A DNA stretch of 64,000 bases from an uncultured bacterium (GTDB lineage Bacteria > Hydrogenedentota > Hydrogenedentia > Hydrogenedentales > CAILVY01). The notes beneath the pieces are model-generated. The model worked only from the letters and a program-made list of their open reading frames with translations. It was not told where the DNA came from and made no database searches. Positions 17,901 through 27,665 of the stretch are shown piece by piece. Position numbers and translations under genes: made by a program. How positions within the stretch are numbered: position 1 is the stretch's first letter; every line of letters starts with the position of its first letter. The stretch spans positions 1-64,000 of the forward strand of contig CALEDJ010000009.1 of assembly GCA_937951485.1 (NCBI GenBank), given 5' to 3'.

Positions 17901-18142
17901 TGTGCACTCCGGATGCCGGGTAAATGTACCTGCTCGTATTACAAAGTATTGGACGGGAAACACTTACATGAGAGATCATTCACGTAGTCATGAGGGCCAT
18001 AGGTTTTCGTTGAGACGTACAGACAAAAATGGAAGATAAATATAAATATTTCTATCTAAAATCTCATATATTTCGTTCTGTGATTTCTGGTTGACGCCGA
18101 TGCCTTGCAGCACTGATTTTTTGAAGATAAGGAACCGTTTAT
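17901..18142. other. AT-rich gap before the first MITE copy
   Basis: Markedly AT-rich (for example AAATATAAATATTTC near 18040) compared with the GC-rich genes around it. No gene is supported. It may be imported DNA or a promoter region; the mobile-like element begins at its right end. Confidence 0.4.
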
Positions 18143-18241
18143 GAGGCATTTGCGAAATGGACTGTTTTGCATTTGAGAACGGGAAATATCTGGGACTCTT
18201 GATGGAACTGGGGTTTGAAACGCGCATTTCGCAAATGCCTC
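18143..18241. mobile_element. MITE-like element, copy 1 (99 bp)
   Basis: It begins GAGGCATTTGCGAAATG and ends with the exact reverse complement CATTTCGCAAATGCCTC, giving perfect 17-bp terminal inverted repeats. Direct 5-bp duplications TTTAT lie immediately outside (18138-18142 and 18242-18246). The interior is non-coding and shares stretches such as GGAAATATC and GGTTTGAAACGC with copy 2 at 53742. Size, repeats and duplications fit a non-autonomous transposon moved by a transposase elsewhere. It sits upstream of the ferritin-like gene. Confidence 0.88.
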
Positions 18242-18337
18242 TTTATGGAATCCCGCGTTGATATGTATTTGGCGGGGGTGATACCTTAGACGAAAATGTC
18301 TCGTTGTTTGGGGTAAAGACAAGTGGAGGGAACCATT

Positions 18338-18835
18338 ATGGGAACCAAGGGCCGCGAAATTGTCGGCATGGATGTGGACCAGTTGCTGGAGGTGTTGAAC
18401 AAGGCGTTTGCCGATGAATGGCTGGCGTATTATCAGTATTGGCTGGGCGCGAAAGTGGCCAAAGGGCCGATGAAGGAGGCGGTGATTGCGGAGTTGATGC
18501 AGCATGCGACCGATGAATTGCGTCATGCCGACATGGTGGCGATGCGCATTTTGCAGTTGGGCGGCACGCCGGTAACGAAACCCGGGGACTGGTATAAACA
18601 CACCAACTGCGGGTATGACGCGCCGGACGACCCGTATGTCGAGAAGTTGCTGGCGCAGAACGTGAAAGGGGAGCAGTGCGCGATCGGCGTGTACAAGGCG
18701 ATGATTGACTTGACCAAGGATGCCGACCCGGTGACCTACAACATGGCCCTCCAGATTCTGCAGGATGAGGTCGAGCATGAGGAAGACCTGCAGGCGCTTG
18801 TGGAGGACATCCAGTTGATGCTGGGGCGCGGCTGA
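18338..18835 (+). CDS. Ferritin-like / bacterioferritin-related protein
   Basis: A 165-residue four-helix di-iron protein. Probable ligands follow bacterioferritin spacing: Glu27 in FADEWLAYYQY, Glu60 and His63 in TDELRHADM, Glu112 in KGEQCAIGVY, Glu144 and His147 in DEVEHEEDL. Iron storage or peroxide detoxification in the cytoplasm is expected. The long loop PGDWYKHTNCGYDAPDDP between helices 2 and 3 is typical of the Dps-like/Bfr-like subgroup. ATG at 18338 follows GGAGGG by seven bases. It stands alone, downstream of the MITE copy, so its promoter region may have been altered by that insertion. Confidence 0.85.
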   Translation: MGTKGREIVGMDVDQLLEVLNKAFADEWLAYYQYWLGAKVAKGPMKEAVIAELMQHATDELRHADMVAMRILQLGGTPVTKPGDWYKHTNCGYDAPDDPYVEKLLAQNVKGEQCAIGVYKAMIDLTKDADPVTYNMALQILQDEVEHEEDLQALVEDIQLMLGRG

Positions 18836-18923
18836 CCAACCCCGATACGTTTTCGCGCACGGCGTCGGCCGCGGCAATGGCAAATCGTCCGCCGCGGAAT
18901 AATTGATGCCCGACCAGGGGGAC

Positions 18924-19805
18924 TCAGGGCCTCTTGAAAAGGTTGGTCAACCGGGGATAGGCGGCAATCAGTCCTTGCGGAATGCGTTCGGGGGGAGGTG
19001 TTTTGCTCAGCGCCGCCTGAATCTCCAGCGCATTGACGATGGCCTGCGCCCGGTAATGGTTGTTGGCGACAAGGAAGAAGCGGTTGACGTCGCGCTTCAT
19101 TTGTTCGACACGTGCAATCCAGGATTGCAGTTCATCGCCGCTGTAGAGATAGTCGTACCGTTGGTCCCGGGTGGCATCATTCCGGAACCACGTGTCGCGA
19201 TTACGTCCGTGCAGGCGGATATAGGCGAAAGGCGCGGTGACGTGGGCGGTGGGGGTGATCGAATCGCGAAAGACCGGCTGGTCAATGTTGCAAAAGGCGA
19301 TGCCCCGCGCGCGCAGGCCGTCGAAAAGTTCCGCACAATCCCACGAAGCGTGGCGCAATTCCACGGCCAGTGGCAGACCGGCGCAAACATCGGCAATGCG
19401 GGCGATGCGTGTGCGGTTCTCGGGGGTGCGACGGAAACTCCAGGGGAACTGCGCGAGAATCGCGCCCAGCCTCCCCGCTTCGGCTATCGGCGCGACGCCG
19501 TCGCGCCAGCGGCGAAGGTCCTGCTCAGAGGGCCAGTCGTTGGCCTTGTGTGTGCAGCGTTCCCATAATTTGACGGTGAACATGAACCGGGGATGATCGG
19601 CGACGGCACGCAGCCACGCTTCGGCATGGCGCGCGGCGGCCGGCCGGTAGAAGGTGGCATTCACCTCCACCATGTCGAAAATGGCGGCGATCAGCCGCAG
19701 CGGGTGTGTGGTGCGCGGCAGGTCGGCGGGATAAAATACGCCCTTCCAATCGGGATAAGACCAGCCGGCAGGTCCGACGTGGATGTGGATGTCTGTATCC
19801 TGCAT
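18924..19805 (-). CDS. DUF72 (YecE-like) protein
   Basis: A 293-residue TIM-barrel-like DUF72 protein of unknown activity. Hallmarks are IHVGPAGWSYPDWKGVFYP at the N-terminus, FTVKLWERCTH, LAQFPWSFRRTP, AVELRHASW and YIRLHGRN, with a late FFLVANNHYRAQA. Length is normal. The start codon lies only six bases after a TATAAT, so the message may be leaderless; no ribosome binding site is visible. It is convergent with the ferritin-like gene. Confidence 0.9.
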   Translation of the reverse strand: MQDTDIHIHVGPAGWSYPDWKGVFYPADLPRTTHPLRLIAAIFDMVEVNATFYRPAAARHAEAWLRAVADHPRFMFTVKLWERCTHKANDWPSEQDLRRWRDGVAPIAEAGRLGAILAQFPWSFRRTPENRTRIARIADVCAGLPLAVELRHASWDCAELFDGLRARGIAFCNIDQPVFRDSITPTAHVTAPFAYIRLHGRNRDTWFRNDATRDQRYDYLYSGDELQSWIARVEQMKRDVNRFFLVANNHYRAQAIVNALEIQAALSKTPPPERIPQGLIAAYPRLTNLFKRP

Positions 19806-19811
19806 TTTGCG

Positions 19812-19817
19812 ATTATA
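19812..19817 (-). promoter_or_regulatory. -10 box immediately before the DUF72 start
   Basis: TATAAT on the minus strand is followed by CGCAAA and then the ATG. Transcription would begin at or next to the start codon. The -35 region is poor (no hexamer close to TTGACA at 16-18 bases). Confidence 0.4.
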
Positions 19818-19877
19818 GTACCCATGTACGCCACCCGGTTAAAATGGAGCAAGCCTGCATTCAATGCGGGCTTCCGG

Positions 19878-19896
19878 CATGGCCGTCCCGGCCATG
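19878..19896. repeat. Short hairpin CATGGCCG/CGGCCATG
   Basis: An 8-bp perfect stem around TCC, flanked by GGCTT and AAGCC that can extend it past a bulge. It lies in a 149-base gap between flgM and the DUF72 gene with further GCCTGC-type half-sites, so it may be a compound REP-like unit or terminate flgM. Confidence 0.45.
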
Positions 19897-19954
19897 AAGC
19901 CTGCCAGAGACAGGCGGGATGCCCGTGCTCGGCCATAGAGGATGGTTGCGGCGG

Positions 19955-20239
19955 TTATGGGCTGAAGCGGCTGATGCGGGCCGCAACTTGAGCCACGATC
20001 TCCTGAATCCTGTAAGAGCCTTCGGCGATTTTCTGACGGGCTTGTTCAACCCGATCCTGGCGGATGTCCTCTGCGGCGCTTTCGGCGGCGGCCTGCAAGG
20101 TCTGTGCGACCTTGCGCGCCGTCGCGCTTAGTTCAACGGCATCTTTGGGTTCAAGCATGGAAACCCCACGATCCCGGCGCGCCGTGTGCCGGGGTATTCC
20201 TTCTTCCGGAATTCCTCCCACGCCCGCGATCGTAATCAT
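19955..20239 (-). CDS. flgM: FlgM-like anti-sigma-28 factor
   Basis: A 94-residue small protein whose second half matches FlgM: DAVELSATARKVAQ, then VEQARQKIAEGSYRI and IVAQVAARI, the helices that hold sigma-28 (FliA). FlgM blocks FliA until the hook is complete and it is exported. The N-terminal 20 residues are glycine-rich and unconserved. ATG at 20239 follows GGAG by eight bases. It is divergent from flgK, whose promoter region carries a sigma-28 box, so context and family agree. Confidence 0.8.
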   Translation of the reverse strand: MITIAGVGGIPEEGIPRHTARRDRGVSMLEPKDAVELSATARKVAQTLQAAAESAAEDIRQDRVEQARQKIAEGSYRIQEIVAQVAARISRFSP

Positions 20240-20436
20240 TGTCGTTCTCCGTAATTCTATGATGGTTTCGCGCCGTGCCTGCGGCATTCATGCTATCGGC
20301 ATTCCGGGAACGCGGCTTTAGCCGCTTCTTTTCGCCTTTGCTCCGCTCTATGCAGCATTTTTTGCCAGGCCCCCCGGCAATCTTGTTTCATTCCACGGGG
20401 AAAGAGCGATGGCGGCGCATACCTAAACGGCGCTGG

Positions 20437-20464
20437 TAAAGGGATTTGGGTAAGTCGCCGATAA
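20437..20464 (+). promoter_or_regulatory. Sigma-28 (FliA)-type promoter for flgK
   Basis: TAAA at 20437-20440 and a perfect GCCGATAA at 20457-20464, separated by 16 bases (consensus spacing 15). The -10 matches the flagellar sigma-28 consensus exactly. It lies about 72 bases before the flgK start, and the anti-sigma-28 gene is next door. Confidence 0.68.
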
Positions 20465-20536
20465 TTGGAACAGCAGTTGCAGGAAAAAGGCGGCAACATC
20501 CGCCCGTTGGGCAAACGGCAAGAAGGAACACATTGG

Positions 20537-22249
20537 TTGGGCACGTTATTCAGCGCATTGGGCATCGGCCAGGCGGGGTTGTTTGTGGCGCAGATGCAGT
20601 TGGACGTCGCGGCGCACAACATTGCCAACGTCAACCGCGTGGGGTTTTCGCGGCAGCGCGTGAACGTGACCACAAACACGCCGCTCTATTATCCCTTTGG
20701 CGCGCTGGGGCGGGGTCCGATGGTGTCGGGCATACAGCGCATTCGCGAAGCGTTTCTGGATACCGTGTTTCGCCGGCAGAGCGCCGCGCTTGGGCGGGCG
20801 GAGACCCAGGCGCAGTATTTCGCCCGGATTGAGGACATTTTCCAGGAGCCGAACGAGCATGGATTCACCTCGCGGCTGAGCGCGTTTTTCGATTCGCTGA
20901 ATGACTTCGCGAACAATGTGGAGTCCATGCCGGTGCGCATGGCGACGTTGTCGCAGGCGGAAGCCATGGCGGCCAGCCTCAACGAGGTGGCGCAGCGCCT
21001 GCGCACGTTGCGCATCAACGCCAACGAGGAAGTGCGCAATCTGGTTCCGGAAGTCAATTCGCTGGCGGAGCGCATCGCCGCGCTGAACAACGCCATTCGC
21101 AGCATGGAACTGGGCGGGCGCAGCGCCAATGACCTCCGGGACGACCGCGATGTGCTTCTGGATGAACTCTCTTCCATCGTCAACATCACCTACCGGGAGC
21201 GCGATGACGGACAGGTGGACGTGCTGCTGGGCGGCCAGGAACTGGTTACCGGGCGCAATGCGCGTCGGCTGATAACCCAAGTTGATCCCTCCATTGATCC
21301 GAGCCGGCCCGATCTGCTGGCGGTGCGCTTTGAAGACAATGATGAAGCGGCCAACATCCGAAGCGGTCGCCTCTACGGCGCCCTGTACATCCGCGATGTG
21401 GAAATCCGAAATCTTGAAACGCGCATGAACGAGATCGCGCGCGCGCTCATTCAGTCTTTGAACGACATCCAGGCGCGCGGACGCGGCCTGCGGGGATTCA
21501 ACACCACCATCACCGGCGCGTATGCGGCGTCTTCTTCGAGCATTCCGCTCAACCAGGCCCTGTTGCCCTATAGCGTGCAGGACGGCAGTTTTGCCATCAA
21601 TGTTTTTGACGCCGCCGGCGGGCTGGTGGAATCCATCACAATTCCCATCGTGGCCAGCGGTCCGGACCCGGGCCAGACCACCCTTGCAGACATTGAAGCG
21701 GCGATCAACACGATGACGAATCTCTCTGCGACGGTGACGGCGGACGGTCGGCTCAGCATCACGCCGGACAGTGGCTACACGTTTATGTTTTCCGACGACA
21801 CGGCCGGCGCGGTCATGGCGCTCGGGTTGAATGCGTTCTTTGTGGGTGACAGCGCGGCCAGCATCGCCTTGAATCCCGAATTGCGCGCGCACCCGGAATG
21901 GCTGAGTTCGGGGTTCAGCGCGAACCCGCTGGAGACCGGCGACAACAGCGCGGCCCTGGCCATGGCCGCCTTGCGTTCGACGCCGATTCTTGGCGGCCAA
22001 AGTATCAATGAGTACTATGAATCCACGATTGTGCAGGTCGGCATTGACGCGCGGGCCAACAGCAACACCCTCTCCGTCGAGGAGGCATTTATTTATGACC
22101 TGTCCCTGAGACGCCAGGAGGTTTCCGGCGTGAACCTCGACGAGGAGGTGACCTCGCTGCTGATGTTTCAGCGGGCCTACGAGGCGTCGGCGCGGGTTAT
22201 CACGGTCGCCGACCGCATGCTCGACACCCTGCTCAACATCGTTCGCTGA
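20537..22249 (+). CDS. flgK: Flagellar hook-associated protein FlgK (HAP1)
   Basis: HAP1 forms the hook-filament junction outside the cell. The 570 residues open with LGTLFSALGIGQAGLFVAQ and DVAAHNIANVNRVGFSRQ, the rod/hook family N-terminus. The conserved FFDSLNDFANN and LRDDRDVLLDEL follow, and the protein ends VNLDEEVTSLLMFQRAYEA plus MLDTLLNIV, the D0 helix. TTG at 20537 was chosen because the family begins here and AAGGA lies nine bases upstream. flgL does not follow, so the flagellar genes are scattered. Expression is probably FliA-dependent. Confidence 0.93.
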   Translation: MGTLFSALGIGQAGLFVAQMQLDVAAHNIANVNRVGFSRQRVNVTTNTPLYYPFGALGRGPMVSGIQRIREAFLDTVFRRQSAALGRAETQAQYFARIEDIFQEPNEHGFTSRLSAFFDSLNDFANNVESMPVRMATLSQAEAMAASLNEVAQRLRTLRINANEEVRNLVPEVNSLAERIAALNNAIRSMELGGRSANDLRDDRDVLLDELSSIVNITYRERDDGQVDVLLGGQELVTGRNARRLITQVDPSIDPSRPDLLAVRFEDNDEAANIRSGRLYGALYIRDVEIRNLETRMNEIARALIQSLNDIQARGRGLRGFNTTITGAYAASSSSIPLNQALLPYSVQDGSFAINVFDAAGGLVESITIPIVASGPDPGQTTLADIEAAINTMTNLSATVTADGRLSITPDSGYTFMFSDDTAGAVMALGLNAFFVGDSAASIALNPELRAHPEWLSSGFSANPLETGDNSAALAMAALRSTPILGGQSINEYYESTIVQVGIDARANSNTLSVEEAFIYDLSLRRQEVSGVNLDEEVTSLLMFQRAYEASARVITVADRMLDTLLNIVR

Positions 22250-22276
22250 GCACATTCCGCGCACGCATTGACACCC

Positions 22277-24355
22277 TCATAAATACCCCAGCGCTTCCAA
22301 TGCGTCGCGCATTTTCGGGTCGAGTTCCTCCGGCGCGATGGCGTCCGGGTCGGCCACATACCACAAATACACGGCGAAGCGCCGGGGCAATCCGGCGGGG
22401 TCGTGACTGTCCGAGTCAGCGACCAGGTCAAGCGCCTGCAAGGGCATCGCGAGGTCAATATCGTCGCGGTCCGCGCCGAGATGCAGCCATTCCGGGGAGA
22501 TGGGCGCGCCGTCCACCAATACATGCGCCTCAATTCGGGCGTCTGCCGGCGCGTCAATGCGGAGGCGCGCGTGGTCCTGTTCCGCCAGTTCGGTATGCCA
22601 GAAATCCCGTTCGCGCGCGCGGTCCGTGGGATGCTGCGTCAGCAGCCGGAAATGCAGGGCATCGCCCTCACGCCACGCTTCGCCCTTCCAGTCGTAGTAC
22701 TGCAACTCGAAATCGCCCAGCGCCGGGCCGCGCAGGAATCCCTCGACCGTCCGCGCCTCGTCCCCGCAGGTCATGAGCAGGTGCAAGCCGGCGCCCCCGC
22801 GCATGGCGACACGCGCCGTGTGTGTGCGCAGCGATTCGCCGTTGGGCGGCGGCGATTTGTGCGGATGACGTTCGCCGGGGTCGCTTTCCAGGTCGTACCA
22901 GCGTTCCCAGCCGCCCGCCAAATCGCGGATGTATTTCATCGGCCCGCGCCGTGCCGCGCGGATACTGTAGGCGAGATTCACCAGCGAAGCATAGCCGGTG
23001 CGCCGGGGATCGGCCCCTGTCTCGATGATGTCCCGGATGGACCGGCCTTGAAAACGTTCTTCTCTCGGCAGCCCCAGCAAATCCAGCAACGTCGGGCCAA
23101 TATCCAGCAACTCGACCAACGCCTCACGCCGCGTGCCGGCATGGGCGCCGCCGGGAAGTTTTATGATCAATGGCACCGCCAGCACCTCCTCGTACAAAGT
23201 CTTGCCGTGGCTCTCCCCGCCGTGCTCCCAGAATTCCTCGCCATGGTCCGACAACACGACAATCAAGGTATTCTCGTAGAGATTGTGCGCCTTCAGGGCG
23301 GCCACAAAGCGGCCGAATTGTTCATCGGAATAGCGGATTTCCCCGTCGTAAAGATCAATCTCTTTGCGGCGCTCTCTGAAAATGCCGTGCTCTTCATAGG
23401 ACGGGGCCATAAACGGTGATCCGCCGGGCGGATCATAAGGCTCGTGCGGCCCCATGGTGTGTACGTAAAAGAACCAGGGCCGACCTGCTGCGGCGTCCAG
23501 CGCCGCGACGGCCTTGTCCACCACCTTCGCGTCATCGGCATTCACCCGGTCGGAAGACTCCACGTCCACGTAGCGGAAAAAGCCGTCGCCGAAGCCCCAG
23601 AGCGGCAGGATGTTCGGATTGGTGATGAATCCATGGGTTTCATAGCCGTGCCGCGCGAACGCCGCAGCCATGTCCGGCAATCCTTCCCGCATGACGTCCG
23701 GCCGGTCCTGCGCGCCGTGGACATTCGGATAGGTGGATGTGAAAAGCGAGGCCACCGAGGGTTTGGTCCATGAGGATTGGGGCATCAGATTGGTGAACAG
23801 TACCCCCTCTTGCGCCAGTGCATCCAGATGCGGCGAGGTGCGCCGGTCATAGCCGTAACAGTGCAGGTGGTCCCGGCGGAGTGTGTCTATCAGGTAGATC
23901 AATACATTCGGCGGTGGCTTGGCGGCGGCGTCAATCACCTCACACGGGCCAATCCAGACCGGCTGGGGACTGTCAAAGACCAGCGTACAGATTGCGCCCG
24001 GCAGGTGGCCCTCCAGCGGGATGCGGTAATCCGCCCAACGTTCGGCGCGTCCCGTTCGCAGGCGCGCCGCCATGCGCTGCCCGGCATACACGCGGATGGT
24101 CGCGCGCCCTCCATGCGCTTCACCCTCCAGCACGCCCAGCCGCACGATCGCCCGATCCGGCAGCGGACCAAGTGTGATGGCGCGCCCCGCGCCGGCGTCC
24201 ACCCGCCGCGCATCCCGCCATTCGGAACAGCGTTCAATACGCCGGTGAACCAGGTTTTCCGGCGACACCGCCGCCTCGAAATCCAGCGGCGGCGCACCGC
24301 AGCCCGCGCAAAGCGCCACGACCGTCAAGACCCATGCGACAGACCATTTCCGCAT
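22277..24355 (-). CDS. Sulfatase-fold lipoprotein with a Thr nucleophile
   Basis: A 692-residue alkaline-phosphatase-superfamily hydrolase. [19 protein letters not shown] is a lipoprotein-like signal with Cys19. The metal site starts with [18 protein letters not shown], and [12 protein letters not shown] carries the later His/Asp ligands. Where true sulfatases have C/S-x-P-S-R, this protein has [12 protein letters not shown], so the nucleophile would be Thr197, as in phosphoglycerol or phosphoethanolamine transferases, and no formylglycine is expected. A sulfate ester substrate is therefore doubtful. The C-terminus ends DALEALGYL, common in this branch. It is divergent from guaB. Confidence 0.85.
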   Translation of the reverse strand: MRKWSVAWVLTVVALCAGCGAPPLDFEAAVSPENLVHRRIERCSEWRDARRVDAGAGRAITLGPLPDRAIVRLGVLEGEAHGGRATIRVYAGQRMAARLRTGRAERWADYRIPLEGHLPGAICTLVFDSPQPVWIGPCEVIDAAAKPPPNVLIYLIDTLRRDHLHCYGYDRRTSPHLDALAQEGVLFTNLMPQSSWTKPSVASLFTSTYPNVHGAQDRPDVMREGLPDMAAAFARHGYETHGFITNPNILPLWGFGDGFFRYVDVESSDRVNADDAKVVDKAVAALDAAAGRPWFFYVHTMGPHEPYDPPGGSPFMAPSYEEHGIFRERRKEIDLYDGEIRYSDEQFGRFVAALKAHNLYENTLIVVLSDHGEEFWEHGGESHGKTLYEEVLAVPLIIKLPGGAHAGTRREALVELLDIGPTLLDLLGLPREERFQGRSIRDIIETGADPRRTGYASLVNLAYSIRAARRGPMKYIRDLAGGWERWYDLESDPGERHPHKSPPPNGESLRTHTARVAMRGGAGLHLLMTCGDEARTVEGFLRGPALGDFELQYYDWKGEAWREGDALHFRLLTQHPTDRARERDFWHTELAEQDHARLRIDAPADARIEAHVLVDGAPISPEWLHLGADRDDIDLAMPLQALDLVADSDSHDPAGLPRRFAVYLWYVADPDAIAPEELDPKMRDALEALGYL

Positions 24356-24403
24356 GGCATTCACCTTAGCAACAGTCGCCTCCCAATGCAAGCCAGAGAT
24401 AGA

Positions 24404-24443
24404 AATACAGGGACAGGTCGTCGTAAAAAGATTTCCCTGTATT
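24404..24443. repeat. Inverted repeat between sulfatase-fold gene and guaB
   Basis: AATACAGGGA (24404-24413) and TCCCTGTATT (24434-24443) form a perfect 10-bp inverted repeat with a 20-base loop in the divergent intergenic region. It may be an operator or a hairpin in the leader of either gene. Confidence 0.5.
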
Positions 24444-24537
24444 ATTCCTCCTGATCAAAAAGGTCACATGAAGATGCGGCAAGATGCCGCGTTCTTTATG
24501 TATGGGTCTGCTTCGCTGCAAGATGGATGTGTTTCAT

Positions 24538-24566
24538 TTGATTCGCCGAAATGGCCCTTCTATAAT
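24538..24566 (+). promoter_or_regulatory. Sigma-70 promoter of guaBA
   Basis: TTGATT (24538-24543) and TATAAT (24561-24566) with a 17-base spacer, about 63 bases ahead of the guaB start. Confidence 0.65.
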
Positions 24567-24629
24567 ATCGTTTCCGGAGGTCGGCGTATCTTCGGGGTTG
24601 GCGCAAATACCATGACGTTAGAAGGTGCG

Positions 24630-26102
24630 ATGAGTTACGGCGACCGCATTTCCAAGGGATTGTCTTTTGACGATGTGCTGTTGCGTCCGGCCCGATCCGA
24701 GGTGCTTCCACGCGAAGTCCAACTCGGCACGCTGCTGACGCGCAAACTGCGGCTGAACATCCCGGTCTTGAGCGCGGCGATGGACACGGTGACGGAAGCG
24801 CGGCTGGCGATTGCGCTCGCGCAAGAGGGGGGCATCGGCATCATCCACAAGAATCTCACCATCGAGGAGCAGGCGGCGGAAGTGGACCGCGTCAAGCGGT
24901 CGCAGGCGGGCATCATTACCCATCCCTTCACCCTTACGCCGCAACATAAAATTGCCGACGCCGAGAAATTGATGGCCCGCTATCATGTGTCGGGCGTGCC
25001 CATCACCGACGAGAGCGGCACGCTGGTGGGCATCCTGACCAACCGCGACCTGCGCTTCGAGGAAGACCTGTCGGTGCCCATCGCCACGGTGATGACGCCG
25101 AAGGATCGGCTGGTGACGGTGCCGCCGGGCACAAGCAAAGAAGAAGCGAAGCGCCTGCTGCACAAGCACCGCATCGAGAAATTGCCCATCGTGGATGCGG
25201 AAGGCAAACTGAAAGGCCTGCTCACCATCAAGGACATCATGAAGGCGCGGGATTTCCCCAACCGGTGCGCGGACGAGATGGGCCGGTTGCGCGTGGGCGC
25301 GGCGCTCGGCGTGGGCCGGGGCGAACTCGAACGCGCCGAGGCGCTCATCCGCGCCGGCGTGGATGTGCTGGTGGTGGATTCCGCTCACGGCCATTCGGTC
25401 ATGGTGGCGGATACCGTGCGCGCCGTGAAGGACGCCTTTCCGGACATGGAAGTGATTGCAGGGAACGTGGTGACGGCGGAAGGCGCGCGGGACTTGATCG
25501 AGGCCGGGGCGGATGCGGTGAAGGTGGGGGTGGGTCCGGGCGCGATTTGCACGACGCGCGTGGTGGCGGGGGTGGGCGTGCCGCAGTTCTCGGCAATTCT
25601 GGATGTAGCGGCGGTATGTCGAAAGACCGACACGCCGCTTATCGCCGACGGCGGCATCAAATATTCCGGGGACATTGCCAAGGCGATCGCGGCGGGCGCG
25701 GATTCGGTGATGATCGGCAGCCTCTTCGCGGGCACCGAGGAAAGCCCGGGCGATACGGTGCTTTTCGAGGGTCGCCCCTACAAGGTCGTGCGCGGCATGG
25801 GTTCCGTCAAAGCCATGCAGCGCGGCAGCAAGACCCGCTACCTGCATTTCGATGAGGAAACAACGAAACTCGTGCCGGAAGGCATCGAGGGCCGCGTGCC
25901 CTATCGCGGTCTGCTCGCCGATTATGTGCATCAACTCATGGGCGGCCTGCGCGCCGCCATGGGATATTGCGGTTGCCGCGACATCCCCGCCCTCCAGCGC
26001 GACACGCATTTTGTGCAGATCACCGCGGCGGGCGTGCGCGAAAGCCATCCGCATGACGTCACCATCACGGAAGACGCCCCGAACTATCAGGCGCCGAGGT
26101 AG
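24630..26102 (+). CDS. guaB: IMP dehydrogenase
   Basis: GuaB oxidises IMP to XMP with NAD, the rate-limiting step to GMP. The 490 residues begin [19 protein letters not shown] tandem CBS (Bateman) regulatory insert spans about residues 95-205 ([30 protein letters not shown] and KLPIVDAEG). The catalytic Cys307 sits in GPGAICTTR, followed by the [12 protein letters not shown] phosphate loop and the RGMGSVKAM flap region. ATG at 24630 has AGAAGG four bases upstream; ATG at 24612 is an alternative. guaA follows 12 bases later. Confidence 0.96.
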   Translation: MSYGDRISKGLSFDDVLLRPARSEVLPREVQLGTLLTRKLRLNIPVLSAAMDTVTEARLAIALAQEGGIGIIHKNLTIEEQAAEVDRVKRSQAGIITHPFTLTPQHKIADAEKLMARYHVSGVPITDESGTLVGILTNRDLRFEEDLSVPIATVMTPKDRLVTVPPGTSKEEAKRLLHKHRIEKLPIVDAEGKLKGLLTIKDIMKARDFPNRCADEMGRLRVGAALGVGRGELERAEALIRAGVDVLVVDSAHGHSVMVADTVRAVKDAFPDMEVIAGNVVTAEGARDLIEAGADAVKVGVGPGAICTTRVVAGVGVPQFSAILDVAAVCRKTDTPLIADGGIKYSGDIAKAIAAGADSVMIGSLFAGTEESPGDTVLFEGRPYKVVRGMGSVKAMQRGSKTRYLHFDEETTKLVPEGIEGRVPYRGLLADYVHQLMGGLRAAMGYCGCRDIPALQRDTHFVQITAAGVRESHPHDVTITEDAPNYQAPR

Positions 26103-26114
26103 CGGAGGCGTTTC

Positions 26115-27662
26115 ATGGAAAAGGCCGGCCAACCCATCGTCGTCCTGGATTTCGGCGCGCAATACAGCAAACTCATTGCGCGTCGCGTGCGCGAAGCCCG
26201 CGTGTACAGCGTCATCGTCCCGTTCGACACGCCCATTGCGGAACTTCAGTCGCTGCGGCCCGCCGGGATCATCTTCAGTGGCGGTCCCGCCAGCGTGCAT
26301 CAGCCCGGCGCGCCCAAGCCCGACCCCGCCGTGTTCTCCCTCGGCCTGCCCATCCTGGGCATCTGCTACGGGGTGCAGTTGTTCGCCGATATGCTGGGCG
26401 GCAAGGTCGAGCGCGCGAACGAGCGCGAGTACGGCATCGCCTATCTTGAGCATGATGACGGCACCGGATTCCTGGACGAGGTGGAGGCACGCACCCAGGT
26501 GTGGATGAGCCACGGAGACCGCGTGACGCAGTTGCCATCCGGGTTCCAGGTGATCGGCCGCACCGAAAACTCCCCGTACGCCGCCATTGCAGACCCCGAG
26601 CGCCGCTTCTTCGGGGTCCAGTTCCATCCGGAAGTCGTGCATACTCCCCAAGGCCGTCAAATCCTCTCCAATTTCGTCCATACCGTCTGCGGTTGCCCGC
26701 CGTCGTGGGATATGGGTTCCTTCGCGGATGCCGCCGTGCGGGAGATTCGGGACAGGGTCGGCGACAAGCGCGTCCTGTGCGCCCTCAGCGGCGGCGTGGA
26801 CTCCAGCGTCGCCGCTGTGCTCATCCACCGCGCCATCGGCGACAAACTCACCTGCGTCTTCGTCAACAACGGCCTGCTCCGCAAAGGCGAACCGGAGATG
26901 GTGCTGCGCGTGTTCCGCGACAATTTCCGCATCAATCTGGATTACGCGGACGCGGAGGACCGCTTCCTCACGGCGCTTCGCGGCGTGAGCGACCCCGAAC
27001 GCAAACGCAAAATCATCGGCAATGTGTTCATCGAGGTTTTCGAGGAAGAGGCGCGGCGGCTGGGCCACATGGATTTTCTTGCTCAAGGCACGCTCTATCC
27101 CGACGTGATCGAGTCGGTCTCCGCCACGGGCGGGCCGTCGGTTACCATCAAGAGCCATCATAACGTCGGCGGCCTGCCGGAGAAGATGCACCTGGAACTG
27201 CTGGAGCCGCTCCGCGAACTGTTCAAGGACGAAGTGCGCGCATTGGGCCGGGAACTGGGCCTGCCGGAGGAAATCGTCGGGCGGCATCCATTCCCGGGGC
27301 CGGGGCTGGGGGTGCGCTGCGTGGGCGAGGTTACACGTGAGCGCCTCGACACTTTGCGCGACGCCGACGCGATTTTCATCGAGGAAATCCGCAGGGCAGG
27401 ACTTTACGGCAGCATCTGGCAGGCGCTGGTGTGCCTGCTGCCGGTGCGCAGTGTGGGCGTGCAGGGTGACGAACGCACCTACGCCGAGGTGTGCAGCCTG
27501 CGCGCCGTCACCTCCGAAGACGCCATGACCGCCGATTGGTTCCGGTTCCCCCCCGAAGTGCTCCAGCGCACGGCGAACCGCATCTGCAATGAAGTGAAAC
27601 ACGTCAACCGCGTTCTCTACGATATCACCTCGAAGCCGCCCGGCACCATTGAGTGGGAGTGA
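26115..27662 (+). CDS. guaA: GMP synthase (glutamine-hydrolysing)
   Basis: GuaA aminates XMP to GMP. The 515 residues contain the GATase domain with Cys84 in LGICYGVQ and His171/Glu173 in FHPEVVH, the ATP pyrophosphatase P-loop [11 protein letters not shown] (about 224-234), and the C-terminal dimerisation part ending PGTIEWE. QHHNVGG-type substrate loop is present as [12 protein letters not shown]. Co-transcribed with guaB. The stop is only three bases from the stop of the convergent NrdD-like gene. Confidence 0.97.
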   Translation: MEKAGQPIVVLDFGAQYSKLIARRVREARVYSVIVPFDTPIAELQSLRPAGIIFSGGPASVHQPGAPKPDPAVFSLGLPILGICYGVQLFADMLGGKVERANEREYGIAYLEHDDGTGFLDEVEARTQVWMSHGDRVTQLPSGFQVIGRTENSPYAAIADPERRFFGVQFHPEVVHTPQGRQILSNFVHTVCGCPPSWDMGSFADAAVREIRDRVGDKRVLCALSGGVDSSVAAVLIHRAIGDKLTCVFVNNGLLRKGEPEMVLRVFRDNFRINLDYADAEDRFLTALRGVSDPERKRKIIGNVFIEVFEEEARRLGHMDFLAQGTLYPDVIESVSATGGPSVTIKSHHNVGGLPEKMHLELLEPLRELFKDEVRALGRELGLPEEIVGRHPFPGPGLGVRCVGEVTRERLDTLRDADAIFIEEIRRAGLYGSIWQALVCLLPVRSVGVQGDERTYAEVCSLRAVTSEDAMTADWFRFPPEVLQRTANRICNEVKHVNRVLYDITSKPPGTIEWE

Positions 27663-27665
27663 CGA

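Noticed and set aside
20312-20325. GCGGCT-TT-AGCCGC hairpin with T-rich tail as a terminator
   Set aside because: No plus-strand gene ends upstream of it; it lies between divergent genes.
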